Assembly: GCA_024305405.1 (NCBI GenBank)
Contig: JAKNDB010000092.1
Location: forward strand, 1,271,501 to 1,335,500
Length of the DNA: 64,000 bases
DNA from: Dirofilaria immitis
Taxonomy: Eukaryota; Nematoda; Chromadorea; Rhabditida; Onchocercidae
Reading direction: 5' to 3'
In this document: piece by piece, positions 54,077 through 64,000 of the stretch
Numbering within the stretch: position 1 is the stretch's first letter
How the letters are laid out: the number at the start of each line of letters is the position of its first letter
Made by a program: the position numbers and the translations under genes
Notes under the pieces: model-generated
The model's database searches: none
What the model was told of the DNA's origin: nothing
The model's input: only the letters and a program-made list of their open reading frames with translations

Positions 54077-54271
54077 ATGAATTCTGCAGGAGAGATACTG
54101 TTGCACCTAAGGACACATTCGAGTTCAGTACGCGAAAGAAATAGTGAACAGAATAAATCTTCGCGGTTCACTCTCGGTGAATTTTTAGAGAGTGCATCGT
54201 CTAGCACTTTTTCAATGACGAAAGATAGTTATTCAATGGAGATGCAGGCATGGAGAGACTTTAAAAGTTGA
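54077..54271 (+). CDS. Small Ser-rich open frame, unrecognised
   Basis: A 64-codon ATG-started frame (MNSAGEILLHLRTHSSSVRE; ending MEMQAWRDFKS) in a locally GC-richer stretch just upstream of the selenocysteine tRNA. No signal peptide, domain or splice context is visible. It could be a small gene or chance. Confidence 0.2.
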   Translation: MNSAGEILLHLRTHSSSVRERNSEQNKSSRFTLGEFLESASSSTFSMTKDSYSMEMQAWRDFKS

Positions 54272-54344
54272 CAGTTAGAACCACTCATCGCTGAATGAAA
54301 AAATATTAAAGACATACATGTCGATAGGTAAAACAGATCGTGAT

Positions 54345-54431
54345 GCCTGGATGAATCTTGGTGGTCCGAGATGCAGGCTTCAAACCTGTAGCCGTCTAGC
54401 GACGGAGTGGTTCGATTCCACCTTCCGGGTG
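54345..54431 (+). tRNA. Selenocysteine tRNA (anticodon TCA)
   Basis: An 87-nt gene that decodes UGA as selenocysteine with SECIS-directed machinery. The anticodon arm GCAGGCTTCAAACCTGT and the following TAGC(C/T)GTCTAGCGAC block match animal tRNA-Sec almost exactly. The long D stem (GGTGGTCCGAGATGC region), long acceptor stem (GCCTGGATG with CTTCCGGGTG) and T arm GGAGTGGTTCGATTCCACC are all present. Its presence implies at least one selenoprotein in this organism, probably a thioredoxin reductase as in C. elegans. The tRNA looks intact. Confidence 0.96.
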
Positions 54432-54844
54432 TAGTAAGGCACTTCGTTCATATCTTCCCATTCATATGGAAGTTTTTCGATTTCGGTAGATCAGATTTCA
54501 ATTCCATTTTTGAATTTCCTCTTTGCAACAGATAGGAATCTGAGTTAAACAATCATTTGTCACCTTCAATTAACAAAAATGTATAAATAATTGAAATGAA
54601 ATGAATTGAAAAGTTATAGTATAGCACAACGGAGGAAAAGATTGCTTTAAAAAAAAAAGAGAGAAACAAATAAGATATTGGCTAAGTTATATTTATTATT
54701 CAAACGTATAATATTTCATCCGAAATGTTATTGATAATATTGATAATAGAAGAAATATCGGTTTGCGAAATATCTAGCGTATCATTGTAATAAACACATT
54801 TTGACACATGCGGAGAAATCACTGATGAATAATTCCAAATAATA

Positions 54845-57321
54845 TCATTCTTTTATCTGATTAATAGAAAATGATATGTGCTTTTCTTTACTAGCGTGCA
54901 ACTGAATGCCGGTAACCGTGCGTTTGTAACGTATTTTCCGCCTGACAATGTACCATTCCATGAAAATTGCCAAGAATAGCAAAACAACGCACAAGATAAA
55001 TATATAGATGGCCCAGGAGGGCACGACATGTAACCGGATATCACCATCCAGGAAGCAGAATTCGTGTAATGAATGACCAAGTTGATTGATTAGATCAGCG
55101 ATTACCATATGCAATGGCCAACCTGTGTATCTCATCTTCTTATCATTGCTGTCACATAGTACCGATTTGTTCATAGGTCAGAAACTGATTCGATTTCATA
55201 TTTTTTTTTTTTGAGATTTTTTGAAACTTTTAGTTTTTAAATTATTTTCTTATAGTATTCAATAGAGGAGAGATGCGACTACACAATAGGCATAAATATA
55301 CGTTGGTTTTAAATCTTCACTCATCTAATAATCTTTTCATTTCCTACATTCTGATCATCTTAAATTAGATAGTTAAAATGTAAAATAAACACTTCGAAAG
55401 TCATTGAATTACCTTGAAGAATATTGTTTACACATTCCGATTGAATGTTAAACATTGAAGGAAGTAGTCGGAGGTTATCTGGAAATATTTTATTATCATA
55501 AATTATAGAAAAGTTTGATAAACTGATAAGTTATTTACAAGATATACAGTTTACAAATATGCTGTATAAAAAAATAAGAAAAGCCGATAAATAATAGGAT
55601 TAATAGATTTGTATAAAGTTATCTGAAAATAAATGAAATATTATTATAGTTAGCTATGGTTGTAGCCAATGAAATTAGGCGTTGCAAAAGTAATAGCAAT
55701 AGAAAGCGAAAATTTTCGGATAGTGACAGTCTCAGTAGAAGAGGTAAACAAGCATTAGCAATAAAATCCATAGCTTATTATATTATTGCTTTTAGGCAAT
55801 GTACTGGTAATTTACATCTTCATAGATGATATCCTTCTTCAGTCTCTGAAGCAATGGCATTTCAAATAATTCAGAGTTATTGGGAATATTTATTTTCCTC
55901 ATCAAAACAACAAACCGGTGTAAATTTTAACGTAAGGTAATTTCCGAACATCATTCACCAGACCATCAAGAATGATTATGGCCAGAATATTTGGTTGGTT
56001 GCCGACTGTATCCTCAAGAAACCAACGGTTATAGAGAGTCGAAGTATAAATCTAAAGTATATCACTGAAAATTTAAAAAAAAATTCAATGAAATTTTGAA
56101 ATTGCTTACAATGCTTAAATGCTTGGTACATTTTTATCTTTGCTTATCAAACAATACCTTTATAAAAGTTCGAGCACTAATTACGAATTGTTGTATCTTC
56201 TCGGCATTCATATGAATACATTCGTCTTCAAATAAGCAACCATATTCATGCTTATTATTATATACTACCGACGAACTTGTTGGTGGTGCCAATTGGCGTA
56301 CTAAAATTATAAACTTTTGCTGCACTTTTTATGTAGTTTGAAATGCTTTCGTTTCATGCAGAATATATTATGCTAAAGTTCAAGTAGGATTTATTGGAAA
56401 AAATGAAAGCAAAATGAATTTCGATGGAATTCTGATATCATCAGAGCGTGCATTTCTCATGCATAATTTAATAGTTCAATTACCCAAAAGAGACTGAATT
56501 AAATTTCACTTCAATCTATGTTTTCGTCCTAAAAGTTTTTCTTCCTAAATTTTTTTTTTTTTAAAAACTTCTCTAACAAATGAAGCTATTAATTTTGCAT
56601 TAACAAAAGGAAATTTTATAAGTAGCTAACCTAACGAACTAACTTCTTGTAAAGATAAAATTTAAAATGGAATACGATATAATAATTGAAATTTGAAAAC
56701 TTTCATAATATGTACTTTCTAGTAAATGAATTTTGAATAAGACACAAATCTCTCTCATTTATTATCAATTATATTTAAGAAATCTATTATTAATTGTACT
56801 TATTTTCATCTTTTACTTTATTAAAAGAAATTAAAAATATCAGGACAAATTTAGTGAAAATGAGATTACCAACAAGTATACCCAATGAAAGTGATGAATC
56901 ATTTCTGACCAATAATGGCTTCAGTTTTTCAAATGCCTCTAGAATAACTGTAGAACCAGAATCGCTAAGCTGTTGATGTAAATCACAAATGAACGGTAGA
57001 TGAGGCATCAGATTACAGTACAAACGAAACTGAATTAAGCACTTTTGGTTAATGGATTTTAATTAATTATTTATGTTTGAAAATGTATTTTTGTTGCATT
57101 TGCATTTATGACACTAAGTTTTGTGTATAAAAATTCAAGAAAATTAGTAGCAATTTTAATTAACTGTTGTGCATTAGGATTTTTAAAACAAATATTTTAC
57201 CTGAATAGGTTCATAGAGTGGTGATGGAAATGTACATGGAGAAAAAATGGTAGATGTGACGTTTGTACTGCTCGAACCAGAAATTTACTAAACATATAAA
57301 AATAATCAATAATTTTTTCAT
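54845..57321 (-). CDS. Type I membrane protein, possible MOLO-1-like TPM domain
   Basis: Exons on the minus strand: 57321-57201, 57029-56870, 56300-56158, 56051-55932, probably one more near 55.45 kb, and a C-terminal exon ending at 54845. Exon 1 opens with a signal peptide (MKKLLIIFICLVNFWF). The ectodomain reads FICDLHQQLSDSG, LGILVGVRQLAPP, CLFEDECIHMN, then TLYNRWFLEDTVGN and ILAIIILD. The order CD..L../ G-I-x-V-x-V-x-x-L /..YNRW.../ hydrophobic strand with terminal Asp resembles the TPM fold of nematode MOLO-1, a one-pass auxiliary subunit of levamisole receptors. The last exon has one transmembrane helix (WAIYIFILCVVLLFLAIFM) and a short basic tail. Exon 1 needs the T6 at 57242-57247 to be T8, or one base less, to reach exon 2. 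Exon phases link exons 1-4; the joins to the last exon are unresolved. The family call is an inference from pattern, not from a search. Confidence 0.5.
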
Positions 57322-60300
57322 ATCCTTGAAATCGAAACTTTGACCGTTGCTGTTGCTGATGTTGATGTTCAGAGTTTTGCATCTGATGATACGCGTTAAT
57401 GGTCATCTTACATTCATTCCTTGATGATATGCTTTCATTGAGTGTGAAAGCTTTGGCAAAGATTCTAATATCTTCTGCAAATGCTTAGTTTTTACTTTAC
57501 GATCATAAATAGATTTGTCAAAAAGTTAGACATCACTAATACATAAATTGAACCAATAATAGTATCATTATTTTCATTTATGAATTTTTAAAAATTTTCT
57601 TTCCTTTATGATCTAATGAATTAAAATAGACAAATAATTTTCATATCATTTCATTCCTTTGCTTGCCTTTAAGAATCCTTCCTTTATTGCTGTCATACAA
57701 AAAGATATGAATATTTTATATAATTGCTTTTACGACAAATAAACAATGCTTTTATCTTTTTTGACTATATTAAAAAGGTATTATCAGAGAATGAAACAAA
57801 TGATATGGCAGAAGTAAGAAGTGATAAAAAGACATTAAATGATGCCAGATAGATAAGCAAATTAGTTATTAACTTTAAATGGAAGCGAAGGCTAATAATA
57901 AAAAGATACCAAATGAATAAAAATAATTCAACAACGATTTTCATGGTTGCTGTAGACGGTTATCAAGCAAAGTATATAGCAATGATGATGTATTTAAACG
58001 TCATCTCATTTATTATACCAAAAGGCCAGGATTTTTTCATCTAATGGAGAGAAATTTTCCAATTAAAATTTAAAACTCTTCTTTTATTTAATTTTTGATT
58101 TTATTAAAAATGAAAAAGGTAGTATGATTCATTCAAAAATTCAACCTTTTATTTCAAAAACAAAAAGCAGTTATTGAAACGTTAAGACTTCATTTGAAAC
58201 TTTCTGCCTGCAAATAATAAACACAGAAATAAGAAGAGGTGAAATATTTTATGGAAGTTCTGAAATCTTATTTTCCTATTCGTTTCAATACTGATTAACA
58301 GCAACCAACAAAGTATTTCATTGAGGGTAGCAAAAATTTTGTATATGAAAGGAAATTTTTGCCGAATTATTGATAATGAGAGCTAGAGCAAACTGATATG
58401 GGAAAGATTTCAATCGATTTGATTACAATATCTTAAAAGTTAGGAAAAACTAATTTAATCATAATTTTTTAGATTTTTTTAAACTTAACTGAAAATTTAT
58501 TTTATAATGGGTGTAAAGTAATATTGAGACAGATAATTGTGTCTCCAAATTTCAACTTTCTATACTATTCAATTCTATTGCTTTCGTTGTATCTAAGGAC
58601 ATGAAAACACAATAAATCATGACTTTCTATTTTAACTGTTGCTTAGAAACTGGTGTGGTTGAAAGACATTCCAATTCATCCATATCACGCTTACTTAGAT
58701 ATATACTTCAGCTATCAGAAATTTGTGTACTGATTGCAAATGCAGTGGAAAAATGAAGGATGAAAAAACGACCGAAGGAGAAAATTTAAGATTAAAGCCT
58801 TGTGAATGTTCGGTGCAATTTTGGAGTATTATATGCATTTACAATGAAGAAATATGGATATGAAGCAGGATCAACAATGTATTTGAATAAAAATTTCAGA
58901 AGCTTTGTCAAAGAGTCTTATGAAAGATTTGATTTGTTTAGATATAAGGCATAACATCTCGTGATTTACTTTGCTAATTCTAAAGAAATTTCATAAAGAT
59001 TTTTATTTCATAATTAGAAATGATCAGTTTGATTCGAAATATTTCAGACATAAAAACGATGGCAAGGAAAGAAAAAAATTCAAAATATTTCTATAAATTC
59101 GTAGAAAATTGAATTAGATACGGATCTTTGTATTTTAAAAGAATAGTGCTAGCACGATTACTGAAATACTATTCTGAAATGCTTCATTCTTGTTATCGAT
59201 CTGATCTGTCTGAATAATCGAAATATTTTATAACATAAATATATCGAAATATTCAACATATTTTTGTATTTTATAACTATTTCGAGAAATCAAGTAATAT
59301 GATATCAAATTCTGGAAAATTGTAAACATTTGCCAATATCGATTGTAATATAATATTAAAGTTTTGGAAAATCAGAAATATATATATTTACTAGCTACTA
59401 ATTTCCGTTTTGATCTTCGAGATCATGAATGTAACTAAAATATTGTAAACAAATTAATTATAAAAGGGAACTGGTATCCATAAAGGGACCACTCCTTACA
59501 TCATTCATTTCTCCATTCATTCCACTTTTCCTAATTTAGTTCTTCATGAACAGTTTCTCAACAATATTTTAATTTTGATTTTAATTCAATCGCACTGTTT
59601 TGTTATACTCATCGAATTGCCTATGTTTGTCTCGATAAGACCCAATAAAAATAAATTGTTTATTCCACGATGCAGTTAATAGTCAACCTGATATTTCATC
59701 GTTACAATAAATAGCGATAACTCAAATCAACGAATTTCTCAAGATAATCTATTTTACGCATTTTTAGAAAATTTCTATTCAGACTAGTTTTTGCAGATAA
59801 GCACTCAAATTCTTCAAACTCAAATTTTATAACTTATATCTATCGATTCACTCTTGTTGCAAAACTTTAATGAAAAGCTCTTTCTGATTATGAATTTCAA
59901 AGCATTAATTTTCATTAATTCCAAAAAAGCATGTAGATAGAAGTGGATTATATCGATCAGCAAAGATTTGATTCAGTTGCATTAATGTTCCGATATTTGA
60001 AAATATTTGCATGAAATTTAATCCACATTAACAATTATTTTATGGTTACGAAAAGAAGAGCAGCGATTTTATTATCAATAACTGGTATGTAAATCATAAA
60101 CTTTTGATTTCTATTGTATTCCAACAAAATGAAGAGTAAATTTTTACACCGCTATTCTTCAAATAATGATTTTTCGTCTATTAATAATCATTTCAAGCAG
60201 TATCTGTTGATATCTAAGATCGTACTGGTAAGAAATAATTGACAAACATGCAGAAAAGTAGAAATGAATTTCAATAAAGTAAATATTTGCGCGAAATTTT

Positions 60301-62344
60301 TCGAAAAAATAAAACAAATGTATGAAAAATTGAAATTTAGTAGGAAGGAAGGATAAAGATACGGTAGTGCTTCTTCCTCGTCTTCAACGAAAACTTTTTG
60401 AATATCGATAAAAAGTTAGGAAATATAATTCAAAACATATATTAAAGACAAAATTCAGCATTTTCCATAAATTCTACTAAATAAATTATGACTTATTGAC
60501 AATGACTTGATGATAGCAATAGTGATGGATGATGCATTTTTTAGTTTATTATCTAATTCACATATTATCATAATTTCACCGCGTTGAAGTGTGGATGATG
60601 AAAGATAATTAAGATCAAGCTGAAAGTAAATGTTTTTGTAAAATCTTTTAAGGATTTTTTCTTCTTAAAAAAAGTCTCAAATTATATAAATCTATAATCA
60701 GATCAGTGAACAAGAAATTGAAAATATTTATATTTGTTTGATATGGATACGTTTTTTTATAGCATCAATTTTACACTTGATAAATGATTATTACCAGAGT
60801 AAATGTTTATTATATAATGATATTCTTTTAGCTTCATTATCAAATCATAAATGATATGCTTCTCTAAATATATTAATATTTGTAAAAGTTTTCAAGAAAA
60901 TAGTAAGAATTTTTTAGTTAAATGACAATAAGGAATTAATTTATTTCATAAGATAATTGGTTTTTTCGTTTAACATCATTATCGATGAAATTATAAGTAA
61001 ATAAAATGCGGATTTAAGTATTGTTCACCTCTCTTCTAGATATTTTATCATTTATCTCTACTTTTTTATTATGCAAATCAACCAAATTATTTCATCTACA
61101 GTGATTTTATAATAGTTAAATGAGAAAAATTAAATTTAGTTGTTGAGATTCCTCAAATTATCAGATTAATCTATTTTATTAATTTCTAATAAGTATACTT
61201 TTAAGACTTTCATTTTTTAATTTCATGCAATTTATTCTTGCTTTTTTAAACAATAGCACTGATATATTTATGATTATACAAAATGATACGAGTCTGTATA
61301 GGATTAAGTTAATTACTTATTGCAATGTTCTATAGATACTAACCTATCATATAAATGAAGTTCATGCTGCAGGCTCGAATATGGTTGAAGTAGACATTTT
61401 AACAGTCTGATAAAAGGTCTTTTGATATTCTTATAATTATTATCAGCTTTACTGAAGTACTCTCATGATGTTGACGCGTGTATACAAACAGCTCTGATCA
61501 TCGTCAAAACATATTATTCATTTCACTTATTGTCTATACTACTTATGATTTTAAAAGATTGGTCTTATCAATCACTTCAAGTTTTCTTGAAATTAGTGCC
61601 AGTACTTTTCACCATTTTTTTGATAATTATATTCGTCTACTTCAACTATCAAAACATGTTGTGATGATGAATAATCAAGTAATAATGGTTGCAGTATCAG
61701 AATAATTATTCGTCTCTCAACTTTTAGCAATCTTTTGTGACTATGATAGGAAAAATATGATAGTGGAAGAGAAAATGAAATTTTATTGTAAGTAGGATTA
61801 AAAGAATATTGACATTGGTTCATTGGTTCATCTGACTATATGTTTTACTAATCTCCATCCATTACGCTTATTACTTTATTGTTATTTCATGTCAAATTTC
61901 AATAATTTCACTTATCGCTTCACTTACTCTTTTCCATTCACTTTTCCTTCATCCAAATACAATCATTTTGCTTTTTTGGTTATTGAAAATTTGGAAAAAT
62001 TAAAAATTCACTAGAAAAAAAGAAAAAAAAACGAATTGCAAAACGAAGCTACTTTGATGCTTCAGAATTGCAAGGTATTTCTAAAAGGAAAGGCACTTTT
62101 TTCGTATTTTAAAAAGACATTATATGGCTATGAGTCTTAAAAATAATGCATCATTATCTAAATGTCTTTCTTGAAAACATAATCCTAATAAAAATGTTTA
62201 TAGCCGAGATAATAATCATTTTCCTGGTTCATAAAATTAAATAATGATGGCAATAAATTATTCATTTTAATGACTTTTGTCTAAAATACTTTATAAAATA
62301 AAAAATTATACTGAAAATTTTACTAAAAGAAAACAACGATCAAA
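57322..62344. other. AT-rich region without recognised genes
   Basis: Both strands were read. Open frames are short, AT-driven and without splice-phase support. No RNA gene or ordered repeat was found. Confidence 0.45.
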
Positions 62345-62548
62345 CTATTTCAAAAATTGATCATCGAATCGTCGTTGTTGAATAATTAAACGACGGCAAT
62401 CTCGACGGTGGATTCGGGGATCAGATAAGAACAACAGCTCGGAGGAACAATTATTATTCGTTTTATTTTTGACCAAATGATAGATGATATGAAAAATCCT
62501 ATCATCAGCTTTGTAATAATAATATTTTATTGTTACGATATTAATCAT
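62345..62548 (-). CDS. Possible terminal exon of an unrecognised minus-strand gene
   Basis: An open frame ends in a charged, Arg-rich tail (SELLFLSDPRIHRRDCRRL; QQRRFDDQFLK) and a stop at 62345. Its codons are GC-richer than the flanks, which favours real coding. An AG just before the GADDRIF-like start could be an acceptor. No upstream exon was found in the remaining 1.5 kb. Function unknown. Confidence 0.25.
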   Translation of the reverse strand: MINIVTIKYYYYKADDRIFHIIYHLVKNKTNNNCSSELLFLSDPRIHRRDCRRLIIQQRRFDDQFLK

Positions 62549-62810
62549 TTTGATAAATTACTAGTAATTTAGCCTTCCATGCATTTCAATATATTTTCTG
62601 GTTAATAACAGCACATATATCACTACTTTCTACCATTTTTCATTCATTTCTGTTTATGGAGAATAATTTTTTAAATTAAACGAAAAAATGAAACAATTCA
62701 AGAAGAGAGAAAGTATAGATGTGGCAATTAACAGTGGCATTATAATTTAGTAAGCAGTTGATTTGAAGCAAAGAAAATATTTTATTTATTATAGAAAAGA
62801 AAGGTAGGCA

Positions 62811-62812
<2 letters not shown>

Positions 62813-62842
<30 letters not shown>
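62813..62842. repeat. TA microsatellite
   Basis: About fifteen uninterrupted TA units. Confidence 0.92.
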
Positions 62843-62844
<2 letters not shown>

Positions 62845-63331
62845 CATAAAACGAAATAGTCAATGTTGACTAGAAGGAAATAACAACAAGATATGGATAT
62901 GGTTATTTAGCATTTGAAATTTTTGATAAGATTTGGAAATAATAATTTTGATGATGTGATGGACAAATAATCGAAAACAATGACCGACTGAAGTATAAAA
63001 TATTATTATTATCAAACTCAACGTTAGTGGCTTATGATGTTTAAAATCATAAATTTTTGTGCACCTGCTGAAAGGAAATAATTGTAATATCTCCCATGAA
63101 AAAACAAAAAAGTATAAACAAAAAAGTGAAGAAATAAAGAAATATCTGATATAAGTAGACAATAAGCTTTACTTGGATGAGCATGAGACGCAGCAGTGAC
63201 GGAATCAGACTTACTTATATTTCTCGAGAAGTAATCCTACAGCCCTTTATACTTTTCTTCGCTCTCGAAAAAGAAAAAGGAACAACCAACCGCATACTTT
63301 ATATTCTCTAATGTCTTGCTTCAAACGTGTT

Positions 63332-63346
63332 TTATTATTATTATTA

Positions 63347-63405
<59 letters not shown>
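63332..63405. repeat. ATT trinucleotide microsatellite
   Basis: About twenty-four ATT units with one two-base slip near its left end. Confidence 0.95.
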
Positions 63406-63406
<1 letters not shown>

Positions 63407-64000
63407 TTCCACTGCAACTCAAGCTATCCATTAATTGAAGTTGAATAAAAGTGTCAAATAAAATTATCCTTCAAACATAATTTCAGCCATGAAATGCTTC
63501 CTACTTAATGCTACGTGTCTTCTGAGAGATTACATCAGATTTAAGTAAGTGAACAAAAAAATGTCCAAACGATAATTCCAGTCTCGAGATGTCAAAAGTG
63601 ATAATATAAGAAATTGTTGCTTAGGTGAGATTTAAAGAGGCATTTCTGGAAACAAGTACTTCCTTCTTGCCTTCTAAAAGATTTCGCATTGCGTTATATC
63701 CTCAAACACAGCAGTAACCTTTCCTGAGGAAACGTCGCACTTTTTCTTGCGTAACCTAACCTTCCTAAACTTATCGCAACGTATGGTCGCTCGTAAACGA
63801 AGTTTATCATCTATTCTTTTGGATGATGAGATAGCGAGGGGCGGAGAAAGGAAAAAGTGTGGTAATTGAGTGATTGCGTAGTGATTGTTTCTCATTACCA
63901 TTAGGGGTGATAAGTCTGGTAGTGTGGTGATAAAAGTGAGGAAAGCACATTATGCTAAAACCCGTGCAGTTTTATCTTTTCCTTTACAACGTCTTGCAAA
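63406..64000. other. GC- and CpG-richer stretch at the window edge
   Basis: From about 63650 the base composition changes: CpG dinucleotides are frequent (around 63735-63840). A 75-codon minus-strand frame (63674-63901) is Arg/Lys-rich (LRLRATIRCDKFRKVRLRKK) but has no recognised motif. This may be the promoter or first exon of a gene lying beyond the window. Confidence 0.25.

Noticed and set aside
55656..55743. Plus-strand ATG with an Arg/Ser-rich peptide and a GTAAAC donor
   Set aside because: No matching downstream exon was found, and it lies inside an intron of the minus-strand membrane-protein gene.

Overview
The window looks like nuclear DNA of a filarial (Onchocercidae-type) nematode. 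It is very AT-rich. Its protein-coding genes are broken into many short exons by GT..AG introns, and several start codons sit a few bases downstream of a TTTTCAG-type acceptor, as expected for spliced-leader trans-splicing. A decayed bacterial tRNA-Leu with neighbouring gene debris at 26.4-27.2 kb is best explained as an old nuclear insertion of Wolbachia DNA. The species cannot be named from the sequence alone.

Layout. 1-7.4 kb is mostly gene-poor, with one possible small membrane protein (about 2.1-2.4 kb). 7.5-14.1 kb (+) is a 17-exon ectonucleotide pyrophosphatase/phosphodiesterase. 17.9-19.0 kb (-) is an uninterrupted cytosolic NA D-type glycerol-3-phosphate dehydrogenase. 22.7-23.6 kb (+) is a three-exon neuropeptide precursor ending in a GFRPG-KR amidation/cleavage site (RPamide, NLP-22-like). 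25.6 kb is a four-copy 69-bp minisatellite. 26.4-27.2 kb is the Wolbachia-like insertion. 27.6-31.0 kb (+) is an innexin. 32.4-43.9 kb (-) is an 18-exon two-domain adenylate kinase (AK5-like). 46.3-47.9 kb (-) is a two-exon polyglutamine protein with an MGSCCS lipidation-type N-terminus. 49.9-52.5 kb (+) is Salvador, the WW/SARAH scaffold of the Hippo pathway. 54.35 kb is selenocysteine tRNA. 54.8-57.3 kb (-) is a probable type I membrane protein that may carry a MOLO-1-like TPM domain. 57.4-64 kb shows no gene I can defend, apart from one possible terminal exon at 62.4 kb.

The genes belong to unrelated pathways, on both strands and with independent spacing, and I see no operon. Common themes are signalling and nucleotide handling: ecto-nucleotide hydrolysis, nucleotide phosphotransfer, gap junctions, a sleep-type neuropeptide and growth control.

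One technical point affects everything. In five genes the conserved reading frame is restored each time by adding a single base to a homopolymer run. I count about 14 such sites, against only two sites needing a base removed. Exon phases on both sides then agree. This looks like systematic homopolymer under-calling in the assembly rather than mass pseudogenisation, so naive translation of this window will truncate most of its genes.
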